From Xylanimicrobium pachnodae JCM 13526 = NBRC 107786 (lineage in GTDB: Bacteria > Actinomycetota > Actinomycetes > Actinomycetales > Cellulomonadaceae): a DNA stretch of 64,000 bases. A program made the translations under genes and the position numbers. Under the pieces are notes generated by a model that worked only from the letters and a program-made list of their open reading frames with translations, was not told the origin of the DNA and ran no database searches. Of the stretch, positions 31,384 through 39,310 are shown piece by piece. The stretch lies in contig BCWJ01000006.1 in NCBI GenBank assembly GCA_001592145.1, positions 1-64,000 on the forward strand, written 5' to 3'. Every line of letters starts with the position of its first letter. Position 1 is the stretch's first letter.

Positions 31384-32160
31384 TCAGTGCTTGCGCTGGT
31401 GGCCCTTCGCCGCCTCGAGGTCGGCCATCGCTGCGGCCCCGACGATGCCCGCGGCGTTACGCAGCTCGGCAGGGATGATCTTCGCGCGCAGGTGCAGCAG
31501 GGGCAGGAACTGCGCGTGCTTCTTGCTCACCCCGCCGCCGACGACGATGAGGTCCGGTGACAGCAGCATCTCGACCGTCTCGAAGTAGCGCTGCAGCCGC
31601 TGCGCCCACGCCTCGAAGCTGAGGCCCTCGCGGTCGCGCGCGGAGTCGGCGGCGCGCGACTCCGCGTCGAACCCGTCGATCTCCAGGTGGCCCAGCTCGG
31701 TGTTGGGCACCAGCACGCCGTCGACGATGAGGGCCGAACCGATCCCGGTGCCCAGGGTGACCACCAGGACGGTCCCGTCCTTGCCCTTGGCCGCGCCGTA
31801 GCGGTGCTCGCCGATGCCTGCGGCGTCGGCGTCGTTGACGGCGGTGACCTGGTGCCCGGTGGTCCGGTGCACCACGTCGGTCAGGCTCACCCCCGTCCAC
31901 GACTGGTCGAGGTTGGCGATGAACCGCACCGTGCCGTGGTCCATCGGCGCGGGGAACGCCACGCCGATCGGTGCGTCGTCGGGCAGGTCGAACCGCCCGA
32001 CGAGCTCCGCGACCACGGCGCCGACGGCGTCGGGCGTGCTCGGGGACGGCGTCGGGATGCGAACGCGGTCCGCGGCGAACTTCCCGGACTTGAGATCGAC
32101 GGGCGCCCCCTTGATGCCGGACCCGCCGATGTCGACGCCGAACGCGAGGTGGTGTGTCAT
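31384..32160 (-). CDS. ppgK: Polyphosphate glucokinase
   Basis: About 258 residues (ATG 32160; an in-frame ATG at 32169 is also possible, neither with a good ribosome-binding site). ROK-type kinase: [14 protein letters not shown] is the phosphate-binding loop and a PPGK hallmark, [17 protein letters not shown] contains the catalytic Asp, [13 protein letters not shown] and ELGHLEIDG bind substrate. Actinobacterial PPGK phosphorylates glucose using polyphosphate or ATP, feeding glycolysis. Convergent with the STAS gene (6-base gap). Confidence 0.93.
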   Translation of the reverse strand: MTHHLAFGVDIGGSGIKGAPVDLKSGKFAADRVRIPTPSPSTPDAVGAVVAELVGRFDLPDDAPIGVAFPAPMDHGTVRFIANLDQSWTGVSLTDVVHRTTGHQVTAVNDADAAGIGEHRYGAAKGKDGTVLVVTLGTGIGSALIVDGVLVPNTELGHLEIDGFDAESRAADSARDREGLSFEAWAQRLQRYFETVEMLLSPDLIVVGGGVSKKHAQFLPLLHLRAKIIPAELRNAAGIVGAAAMADLEAAKGHQRKH

Positions 32161-32210
32161 GGGGGACATCTTGGTGCACGATCGAAGCAGGAGCGAGAAG
32201 AGGGGGCGCG

Positions 32211-32423
32211 GTGACCTCGAAGTACTGGTTCAACACCAAGACCGGCCAGGTCGAGCACGGCCGCCGGTCCCTGTGGACCCACCTGATGGGCCCGTACGAC
32301 ACCGAGGAGGAGGCGGCCCGGGCGCTGGAGAGGGCCCGGAACCGCACCGAGTCGTGGGACGAGGACGACGCGATGTGGCGCGACTCGGGGGACCGCCCCG
32401 AGGGCAACGGTCCCGTCTCGTGA
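32211..32423 (+). CDS. Small SPOR-like hypothetical protein
   Basis: Seventy residues from GTG 32211 with AGAGGGGGCG upstream. [18 protein letters not shown], then [20 protein letters not shown] and an acidic Trp-containing end. The F-N-T-x-T-G-x-V-E and G-P-Y-x-T-x-E-E-A pattern recurs in actinobacterial small proteins next to glutamine synthetase genes and recalls a half SPOR motif. Function unknown. Forty-two bases upstream of the GlnA2-like gene, so it may be co-transcribed with it. Confidence 0.7.
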   Translation: MTSKYWFNTKTGQVEHGRRSLWTHLMGPYDTEEEAARALERARNRTESWDEDDAMWRDSGDRPEGNGPVS

Positions 32424-32465
32424 CGCCGTCACATCCCCGCAACACTTTTCCGGCAGGATGAGGGC

Positions 32466-33803
32466 ATGGACAGGCAGCAGGAGTTCGTGCTCCGCACGGT
32501 CGAGGAGCGCGACATCCGCTTCATCCGGCTCTGGTTCACCGACGTCCTGGGCGTCCTGAAGTCGGTGGCCGTCGCGCCGGCGGAGCTGGAACAGGCGTTC
32601 ACCGAGGGCATCGGCTTCGACGGTTCCGCGATCGAGGGGCTGACGCGCGTGTACGAGGCGGACATGATCGCCCGCCCCGACCCGACCACGTTCCAGGTGC
32701 TGCCCTGGCGCGGGGAGCGGCACGGCACCGCCCGCATGTTCTGCGACATCCTGACGCCCGACGGCGAACCGTCGCTGGCCGACCCGCGCAACGCGCTCAA
32801 GCGGGCCCTCGCGAAGGCCAGCGACCGGGGGTTCACCTTCTACACGCACCCCGAGGTCGAGTTCTACCTGTTCGAGCAGATGGCGAACTCCACGGACAAG
32901 CCCGTGCCCGTCGACAACGGGGGCTACTTCGACCACCTGGCGCGCGGGTCGACGCACGACTTCCGGCGGGCCGCGATCACGATGCTGGAGTCCATGGGCA
33001 TCTCGGTGGAGTACTCCCACCACGAGGCGGGTCCCGGCCAGAACGAGATCGACCTGCGCTACGCCGACGCCCTGACCACGGCGGACAACCTCATGACGTT
33101 CCGTACCGTGGTCAAGGAGGTGGCGCTCGAGCAGGGCGTGTTCGCGACGTTCATGCCCAAGCCGCTTGCCGACCAGCCCGGCTCCGGCATGCACACCCAC
33201 CTGTCCCTGTTCGAGGGTGACCGCAACGCGTTCCACGAGCCAGGCGCCCAGTTCGAGCTGTCCACGACGGGCCGCCAGTTCATCGCGGGCCTGCTGGTGC
33301 ACGCCGCCGAGGTCACCGCGGTGACCAACCAGTACGTGAACTCGTACAAGCGGCTGTGGGGCGGGCAGGAGGCGCCGTCGTACGTGTGCTGGGGGCACAA
33401 CAACCGCAGCGCGCTGGTGCGCGTCCCCATGTACAAGCCGGGCAAGGGCAACTCCTCGCGCATCGAGTACCGCGGCATCGACTCGGCCGCCAACCCGTAC
33501 CTGGCGTTCGCCGTCATGCTCGCCGCCGGCCTCAAGGGCATCGAGGAGGGCTACGAGCTGCCCGACGCCACCGAGGACGACGTGTGGGAGCTCACCGACG
33601 CCGAACGCCGCGCGCTCGGCATCAGCCCGCTGCCGCAGGACCTCGACGCCGCGATCTCCGTCATGGAGCGTTCGGAGCTCGTGGCCGAGACGTTGGGGGA
33701 GCACGTGTTCCGCTACGTCCTGGCGAACAAGCGTGCCGAGTGGGACGCGTACCGGGCGCAGGTGACGCCGTACGAGCTGAACCGGTTCCTGCAGTTCCTG
33801 TGA
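32466..33803 (+). CDS. glnA2: Glutamine synthetase, GlnA2-like
   Basis: Four hundred and forty-five residues. Complete GS-I catalytic core: FDGSAIEG, EVEFYLFE, HHEAGPGQNEID, GSGMHTHLSL, RIEYRGIDSAANPYLAF. The adenylylation loop, which in the main GlnA of this window reads [10 protein letters not shown], is here DDVWELTDAE: the target Tyr is Trp, so GlnE cannot regulate it. Shorter than GlnA and lacking its insertions, as in GlnA2/GSI-alpha of actinobacteria. Makes glutamine from glutamate and ammonia or acts in a specialised pathway. glnE follows 22 bases downstream. Confidence 0.88.
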   Translation: MDRQQEFVLRTVEERDIRFIRLWFTDVLGVLKSVAVAPAELEQAFTEGIGFDGSAIEGLTRVYEADMIARPDPTTFQVLPWRGERHGTARMFCDILTPDGEPSLADPRNALKRALAKASDRGFTFYTHPEVEFYLFEQMANSTDKPVPVDNGGYFDHLARGSTHDFRRAAITMLESMGISVEYSHHEAGPGQNEIDLRYADALTTADNLMTFRTVVKEVALEQGVFATFMPKPLADQPGSGMHTHLSLFEGDRNAFHEPGAQFELSTTGRQFIAGLLVHAAEVTAVTNQYVNSYKRLWGGQEAPSYVCWGHNNRSALVRVPMYKPGKGNSSRIEYRGIDSAANPYLAFAVMLAAGLKGIEEGYELPDATEDDVWELTDAERRALGISPLPQDLDAAISVMERSELVAETLGEHVFRYVLANKRAEWDAYRAQVTPYELNRFLQFL

Positions 33804-33824
33804 GGCGGCCCCGGTGAGTGCCCT

Positions 33825-36800
33825 GTGAGCCCGGCGCGACAGGAGAGTCCCGCGCGCCGCCTGCTGCGCGCGGGCTTCGCCGACGTCACCCGGGCGGCGT
33901 CGCTGTGGCAGGACCCGGCCCTCGCGGCCGCGCTCCCACCCGACCCGCAGGGCGTGCTCGTCGCCCTCGGCCGGGCCGCGGACCCCGACCTCGCACTGCT
34001 CCAGCTCGTACGTATCGCGGCCACCGAGGCGCGCCCGGCGCTGCGGGACCTCCTTGCGTCCGCCGCTGACCCCGCCGGGCCGGGTCCGGCGGACGACGGG
34101 GTGCTGCGCCGCCTGATCGCGGTGCTCGGAGCCTCCGAGGCGCTCGGCGACGAGATCGTGCGACGCCCCGGCCTCCTCGCGGGCCTCGGCGAGCGAGGCG
34201 TCGACGTCGCCGCCGACGCCGTACGTGACGAGCTTCTCCGCGCCGTCGGCGCCGATGCCGACGCCCCGGTGCCCGTCGCGGGCAAGACCTGGCCTGACGC
34301 GGACGCCCCGACCGCCACCGACGCCTTGCGCCGCGCCTACCGCACCCGACTGCTGCACATCGCGGCCGACGACCTGACCGCCCCCGACCCCCTGGCCTGC
34401 CTGCCCGCCGTCGCCGCCGCCCTGGCCGATCTCGCGGCCGCCGCGCTGGAGGCCGCCCTCGCCGTCGCGCGCTCCTCTCACCCGGACCACGTGCGGGTAC
34501 GTCTGGCCGTCATCGGCATGGGCAAGACGGGCGGGCGCGAGCTCAACTACGTCTCCGACGTCGACGTTGTCTACGTCGCCGAGCCGGCGATCGGACCGGA
34601 CGGGGAGGCGTCCGACGAGACGTCGGCGCTCGCCACCGGCGCACGCCTGGCCGCCGCCCTGCAACGCGTGTGCGGGGGGCCGTCCGCCGAGCCCGCCCTG
34701 TGGCAGGTGGACGCCGCGCTGCGCCCCGAGGGCAAGGCCGGCCCGCTGGTACGCACGCTGCGCTCCCACCTCGCCTACTACGACCGGTGGGCCGCCACCT
34801 GGGAGTTCCAGGCGCTGCTCAAGGCCCGCCCCGTCGCGGGGGACCGGGAGCTCGGCGACGCCTACCGCGCCGCCGTGGAACCCCTGGTGTGGAAGGCCGT
34901 GGAGCGCGAGAACTTCGTCGAGGACGCCCAGGCCATGCGCCGCCGCGTCGAGGCGAACGTTCCCGCCGCCGAGGCGGACCGGCAGATCAAGCTGGGACGC
35001 GGCGGCCTGCGCGACGTCGAGTTCACGGTGCAGCTCCTCCAGCTCGTGCACGGCCGCACCGCACCGGCGATCCACTCGGCCAACACCCTGATCGCGCTGA
35101 GCGCCCTCGCCGCGGCAGGATACGTGGGCCGCGACCATGCCGCCCGCCTCGCCACCTGCTACCGGTTCCTGCGCGCCCTCGAGCACCGCGTGCAGCTGCA
35201 CCGGCTGCGCCGCACCCACCTGCTGCCCACCGGCGAGGAGGACCTGCGGCGCCTGGCCCGGGCGCTCGGCCTGCGCACCGACGGACCCGACGGGCTCACC
35301 GAACGCTGGCGGGCCACCCGGCGCGAGGTGCGCTCCCTGCACGAGGCGCTGTTCTACCGACCCCTGCTGCCCGCCTACGCGCAGCTGACCGAGGCGGACG
35401 TCTCGCTCGCCCCCGAACAGGCTCGGCACCGGTTCGCCGCCATCGGCTACCGCGACCCCGACGGCGCCATGCGGCACGTCAACGCCCTGACCGAGGGAAC
35501 GTCCCGGCGCGCTGCCCTCCAGCGCCAGCTCCTGCCCGTGCTGCTCGGCTGGTTCGCCGAGGGCGCCGACCCCGACGGCGGCCTCCTCGCGTTCCGCAAG
35601 CTGTCCGACGAGCTCGGGTCCACCCACTGGTACCTCAAGCTCCTGCGCGACTCCGGCTCCGCCGCCCAGTCGCTTGCCCACGTGCTGTCCTCCTCGCGCT
35701 ACCTCGCCGACGCGATCGCGCGTTCGCCCGAGTCCGTCCGCTGGTTCGACGACCCCTCGGGCCTCGAACCGCGTGGCCCCGCCCGCCTGGCCGGGGAGGC
35801 CGCCGCCGTGCTGCGCCGCACCCACGACCCCGTCGCGGCCACCACCGTGCTGCGCGCCATCCGCCGCCGCGAGCTCTCCCGCACCGGTGCCGGTGAGGTG
35901 CTGGGCACCCTCGACCCGCTGGGCGCGGCCGCCGCGATCTCCGACGCCGCCGACGTCGTGCTGCGCGGCTCCCTGCGCGCCGCCGAACGCGCCGCCCGTC
36001 ACGACCTGGGGCTGGACCAGTCGCCCACCCGCATGCTGGTCGTGGCCATGGGACGCCTGGGCGGCCGCGAGATGGGCTACGGCTCCGACGCCGACGTCAT
36101 GTTCGTCCACGACCCGCGTCCTGGTGCCGACCCCCAGGTCGCCACCCGGTTCGCGCTGACCACCGCGACCCGCCTGCGCGAGCTCGTCGGCGCCGTGGGA
36201 TCCGAGCCCGCCTTGCCCGTGGATGCCGACCTGCGCCCCGAGGGCCGCCAGGGCCCGCTGGTGCGCACCCTCGCCTCCTACGTCGAGTACTACGAGCGCT
36301 GGGCCAGCGTGTGGGAGGCGCAGGCCCTGCTGCGCGCCCGTCCGCTGGTGCCGCGAGTCAGCGCCACCCCGGCGGTCGTGTGGTCGGCGGATGCGCCGTC
36401 GTCGGGCGGCCCGGGCACGCCCGACGACATCGCCGAGGCCCAGGCGCTCGCCGACCGGTTCACGGCGGTGGTGGACGCTCTGCGCTACCCGGCCGGTGGG
36501 CTGCCCGCGGCGGGGGTGCGCGAGGTGCGCCGCATCAAGGCCCGCGTCGAGGCGGAGCGACTGCCGCGGGGTGTCGAACCGACGCGCCACCTCAAGCTCG
36601 GCCGCGGCGGCGTCGCCGACGTCGAATGGACCGCGCAGCTCCTCCAGCTCCAGCACGCGCACCACGTCCCCGCGCTGCGGACCACCAGCACCGTCGCGGC
36701 GCTCGACGCCGCGCAGGACGCCGGGCTGCTCGACGCCGACGACGCGCACGCCCTGCGCGACGCCTGGACTCTTGCCTCCCGGCTGCGCTCCGCCGTCGTC

Positions 36801-37016
36801 CTGTGGTCCGGGCGGGTGGCCGGGGTTCAGACGGACGTGCTCCCGCACGACCGGCAGGCGCTGACGGGCGTGGCCCGGCTGCTCGGCGGCGTCGGCGGCG
36901 TCGGCGACCAGGGGAGCGGCGACCTCACGGGCGGCGACCTGGAGGAGCTGTACCTGCGCACCGCGCGCCGCGCGCGAACCGTGATGGAGCGGGTCTTCTA
37001 CGCCGCCGACGACTGA
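33825..37016 (+). CDS. glnE: Bifunctional glutamine synthetase adenylyltransferase/deadenylase
   Basis: One thousand and sixty-three residues, GTG 33825. Two nucleotidyltransferase domains with a duplicated motif: GKTGGRELNYVSDVDVVYV (N-terminal, adenylyl removal) and GRLGGREMGYGSDADVMFVH (C-terminal, adenylylation). Each is followed by the GlnD-like helical domain (IKLGRGGLRDVEFTVQLLQL, LKLGRGGVADVEWTAQLLQL). It attaches or removes AMP on GlnA Tyr according to nitrogen status. Likely one operon with the GlnA2-like gene. The opposite strand shows a 1563-codon open frame here, an artefact of GC composition. 3' end overlaps the YgjV-GNAT gene by 19 bases. Confidence 0.95.
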   Translation: MSPARQESPARRLLRAGFADVTRAASLWQDPALAAALPPDPQGVLVALGRAADPDLALLQLVRIAATEARPALRDLLASAADPAGPGPADDGVLRRLIAVLGASEALGDEIVRRPGLLAGLGERGVDVAADAVRDELLRAVGADADAPVPVAGKTWPDADAPTATDALRRAYRTRLLHIAADDLTAPDPLACLPAVAAALADLAAAALEAALAVARSSHPDHVRVRLAVIGMGKTGGRELNYVSDVDVVYVAEPAIGPDGEASDETSALATGARLAAALQRVCGGPSAEPALWQVDAALRPEGKAGPLVRTLRSHLAYYDRWAATWEFQALLKARPVAGDRELGDAYRAAVEPLVWKAVERENFVEDAQAMRRRVEANVPAAEADRQIKLGRGGLRDVEFTVQLLQLVHGRTAPAIHSANTLIALSALAAAGYVGRDHAARLATCYRFLRALEHRVQLHRLRRTHLLPTGEEDLRRLARALGLRTDGPDGLTERWRATRREVRSLHEALFYRPLLPAYAQLTEADVSLAPEQARHRFAAIGYRDPDGAMRHVNALTEGTSRRAALQRQLLPVLLGWFAEGADPDGGLLAFRKLSDELGSTHWYLKLLRDSGSAAQSLAHVLSSSRYLADAIARSPESVRWFDDPSGLEPRGPARLAGEAAAVLRRTHDPVAATTVLRAIRRRELSRTGAGEVLGTLDPLGAAAAISDAADVVLRGSLRAAERAARHDLGLDQSPTRMLVVAMGRLGGREMGYGSDADVMFVHDPRPGADPQVATRFALTTATRLRELVGAVGSEPALPVDADLRPEGRQGPLVRTLASYVEYYERWASVWEAQALLRARPLVPRVSATPAVVWSADAPSSGGPGTPDDIAEAQALADRFTAVVDALRYPAGGLPAAGVREVRRIKARVEAERLPRGVEPTRHLKLGRGGVADVEWTAQLLQLQHAHHVPALRTTSTVAALDAAQDAGLLDADDAHALRDAWTLASRLRSAVVLWSGRVAGVQTDVLPHDRQALTGVARLLGGVGGVGDQGSGDLTGGDLEELYLRTARRARTVMERVFYAADD

Positions 37017-37639
37017 GTCAGCTCACGCACCCAGCGCTCACCGTCGGGCCGGAACCCCACCCGCTCCAGGTAACGCTCGTCGTGCTGCCCGGGCTCGACG
37101 ACCAGGCGCGCGAACGGCTTGCCGCCGAACGCGCCCGAGTGCCGGTACACGAACTCTCCCGGGGTGAAGTCCCGGAAGCGCTCGCTCACCCAGTCCAGCA
37201 CGACGAGCCCGGTGCCCCCGCCCTGGTCCGCGACCTCCACCACGCCCACCGTCTCGTCGCCGCGCTGCACCAGGAACGCGTACCGGTGCTCGCCCGGTGC
37301 GGGCACCGGGGTGAAACCGGGGGAGAAGGCCGCGATGTCAGTGGTGTGCGTGCGCAGCACGTGCAGCAGGTAGGCGTCGTCGGGGGCCACCTCGACCACC
37401 GTGTAGGCGGCGTCGTCGTGACGGGTGCGGTACAGGCGCCGCAACCAGTACGCGTCGATGATCGCGATGGCGAAGTTCATGGCGAAGAACGGCCAGATCT
37501 CGATGATCGCGTTGTACGCGGACGCGATGACGGCGCCCACGAAGTTCAGCCACCTAAAGCGCAGCACCCGGGCCTGCATCAGCGACCACACGACCAGGAT
37601 CGAACCGGCCCAGCCGAAGACCTCCAACCACGGGTTCAT
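36998..37639 (-). CDS. YgjV-like membrane domain fused to a GNAT-like domain
   Basis: Two hundred and thirteen residues. Residues 1-70 hold three short membrane segments with WLEVFGWAGSILVVWSLMQ and FRWLNFVGAVIASAYN, the pattern of the bacterial inner membrane YgjV family. Residues 90-210 look like an acyl-CoA N-acetyltransferase fold: FLVQRGDETVGVVEVA, FGGKPFARLVVEPGQHDERY and the closing YLERVGFRPDGERWVREL. The fusion suggests a membrane-tethered acetyltransferase; the acceptor is unknown. Convergent and overlapping with glnE. Confidence 0.7.
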   Translation of the reverse strand: MNPWLEVFGWAGSILVVWSLMQARVLRFRWLNFVGAVIASAYNAIIEIWPFFAMNFAIAIIDAYWLRRLYRTRHDDAAYTVVEVAPDDAYLLHVLRTHTTDIAAFSPGFTPVPAPGEHRYAFLVQRGDETVGVVEVADQGGGTGLVVLDWVSERFRDFTPGEFVYRHSGAFGGKPFARLVVEPGQHDERYLERVGFRPDGERWVRELTQSSAA

Positions 37640-37662
37640 GCCCCGACCCTATGGTGCCGTGA

Positions 37663-37707
37663 CGCCGGACGCCCCCGGGATCGGTGGGATCCCGGGGGCG
37701 TCCGGCG
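37663..37707 (-). terminator. Strong hairpin terminator of the NarK-like gene
   Basis: Perfect 20-bp stem (37663-37682 with 37688-37707) with loop GGTGG, 18 bases after the transporter stop on the minus strand. Also isolates the YgjV-GNAT gene promoter. Confidence 0.85.
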
Positions 37708-37724
37708 CGCTGTGTCGGGGCAGG

Positions 37725-39098
37725 TCAGCCCGGCTTGGGGGCGTTCGGTCGCGCGTACCGCACCCACGTGATGATGACGCACATGACCGCCCAGGCGACG
37801 CCGATGGCGTAGAACGGCACGGCGCCCACGGTGGTGATGCCGATGCCGAAGAGGAACGGCCCGAACGCGCCGATCGCGGCCGTCCACCCGATGACGCCGC
37901 CCGCCTGGCGGCGCTCGAAGATCATCGGCATCTGCTTGAACGTGGACGCGTTGCCGATGCCGGTGAAGAAGAAGATCAGCAGCATGCCCCACAGGAAGCG
38001 GCTGAACCCGGCGTCGAGAGTGGCCGCCGAGGTCACGTCGGGCGTCAGTCCCGTCATCGTGAAGATGATCGAGCCGCCGATGCCGATGCCCGCCACGAGC
38101 GTCCAGACGGCGCCGCCCATGCGGTCCGTGAGCGGGGCGAAGATGATGCGCGCTCCGGCACCCACCAGCGGGCCCAGGAACACGTAGTTGATCGGGTTGC
38201 GCAGCGTGTACCCGTCGATGAGCACGGTGTTCGTGGCCATGTCGTACAGGTCGGGGTTCATCCGGCCGTACAGGTCCTGCATGAGCAGGCCGAACTGGGC
38301 CGACAGACCGGAGAACGTCCCGAAGGTCATGACGTAGAGGATCGTCTGCCACCAGGTGTCCTGGTTGCGGAAGATGTCGAGCTGCTGCTTGATGTTGGCC
38401 TTGACGGGCACCGACTTGAGCATCGTCCAGGCCATGATCGTGCCGATCACCAGCAGCGGCAGCCAGACGAACGCGGCGTTCTGGTACCAGACCTCACGGA
38501 CCTCGGTGGCGCTGGTCCACGTCTGGCTGCGGCCCAGGAACCCGAGGAACCCGACGCCGATGAGCACCGGGGTCAGCATCTGCACCAGCGAGACGCCGAA
38601 GTTGCCGAACCCGGCCTGCAGACCGAGCGCCAGGCCCTGCTTGCGCTTCGGGAAGAAGTACGACGTCGACGGCATGAAGCCGGAGAACACGCCGCCGCCG
38701 ATACCCGCGAGGAACGCGAGGACCATGAGCTCCCAGTACGGAGCGGTCGGGGACATGACGCGCACACCCCAGCCGAGGGTTGCGAACACCATGATCAGTG
38801 TCGAGAACGTGACCATCTTGCGCGTGCCCATGATGGGCGGCAGGAAGGTCCACACGATGCGCAGCAGACCGGCCGAGAGGCCCGGCATGGCGGCCATCCA
38901 GTAGAGCTGGTCCGTGGTGAACGAGTATCCGAGCGAGTTGAGCTGCGGGATGATCGCGCTCGGCAGGAACCACGTCGCGAAGGCCAGGGTGAGGCAGAAC
39001 GTGGTGACCCAGAGGGTCTTCCAGGCGAGTCTGGAGTTCCAGTTCTCGGCTTCGGGGTCCCAGGACTCCAACCACTCGCTCGAACGCGCGCGCGCCAT
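37725..39098 (-). CDS. narK: MFS nitrate/nitrite transporter (NarK-like)
   Basis: Four hundred and fifty-seven residues, ATG 39098 with GAGGAGGAAG upstream. Twelve membrane segments. NarK-type features: TLWVTTFCLTLAFATWFL and QLYWMAAMPGLSAGLLRI with its conserved Arg in segment 2, FLAGIGGGVFSGFMPSTSYFFP and FGNFGVSLVQ as the first nitrate signature, and later FFTGIGNASTFKQMPMIFE as the second. Imports nitrate or exports nitrite. No nitrate reductase gene is in the window. The protein fits the nitrogen theme of the region. Confidence 0.87.
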   Translation of the reverse strand: MARARSSEWLESWDPEAENWNSRLAWKTLWVTTFCLTLAFATWFLPSAIIPQLNSLGYSFTTDQLYWMAAMPGLSAGLLRIVWTFLPPIMGTRKMVTFSTLIMVFATLGWGVRVMSPTAPYWELMVLAFLAGIGGGVFSGFMPSTSYFFPKRKQGLALGLQAGFGNFGVSLVQMLTPVLIGVGFLGFLGRSQTWTSATEVREVWYQNAAFVWLPLLVIGTIMAWTMLKSVPVKANIKQQLDIFRNQDTWWQTILYVMTFGTFSGLSAQFGLLMQDLYGRMNPDLYDMATNTVLIDGYTLRNPINYVFLGPLVGAGARIIFAPLTDRMGGAVWTLVAGIGIGGSIIFTMTGLTPDVTSAATLDAGFSRFLWGMLLIFFFTGIGNASTFKQMPMIFERRQAGGVIGWTAAIGAFGPFLFGIGITTVGAVPFYAIGVAWAVMCVIITWVRYARPNAPKPG

Positions 39099-39162
39099 GA
39101 CTTCCTCCTCGGTGTTCCCACTGTTCGGCGTCGGCTGACGCACCACCGGTGAACAGTATGTG

Positions 39163-39177
39163 TGTGGTCTCACCACA
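39163..39177 (-). promoter_or_regulatory. Palindrome upstream of the NarK-like gene
   Basis: TGTGGT-CTC-ACCACA, a perfect 6-bp dyad, 65-79 bases upstream of the narK start. A GntR- or FNR-sized operator is possible; the half-site does not match the GlnR consensus. Confidence 0.4.
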
Positions 39178-39310
39178 TCTCCATCGGAGGGGAAACCCGC
39201 GTGCTGCGGTGGCGCCCTCGCGCCATTCGGGCAGCCAGGCTGGGCGCGGCGGTGCGCGGGTGTGCGCCGGGGTGCGCTGCCGGGTGCTCGGCCGGGTGCG
39301 CGACCCGTGC

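Noticed and set aside
32157-36848. 1563-codon open frame on the minus strand
   Set aside because: It lies antisense to the GlnA2-like gene and glnE, has Arg/Gly/His-rich low-complexity translation and no recognisable domain. Typical antisense frame at this GC content.
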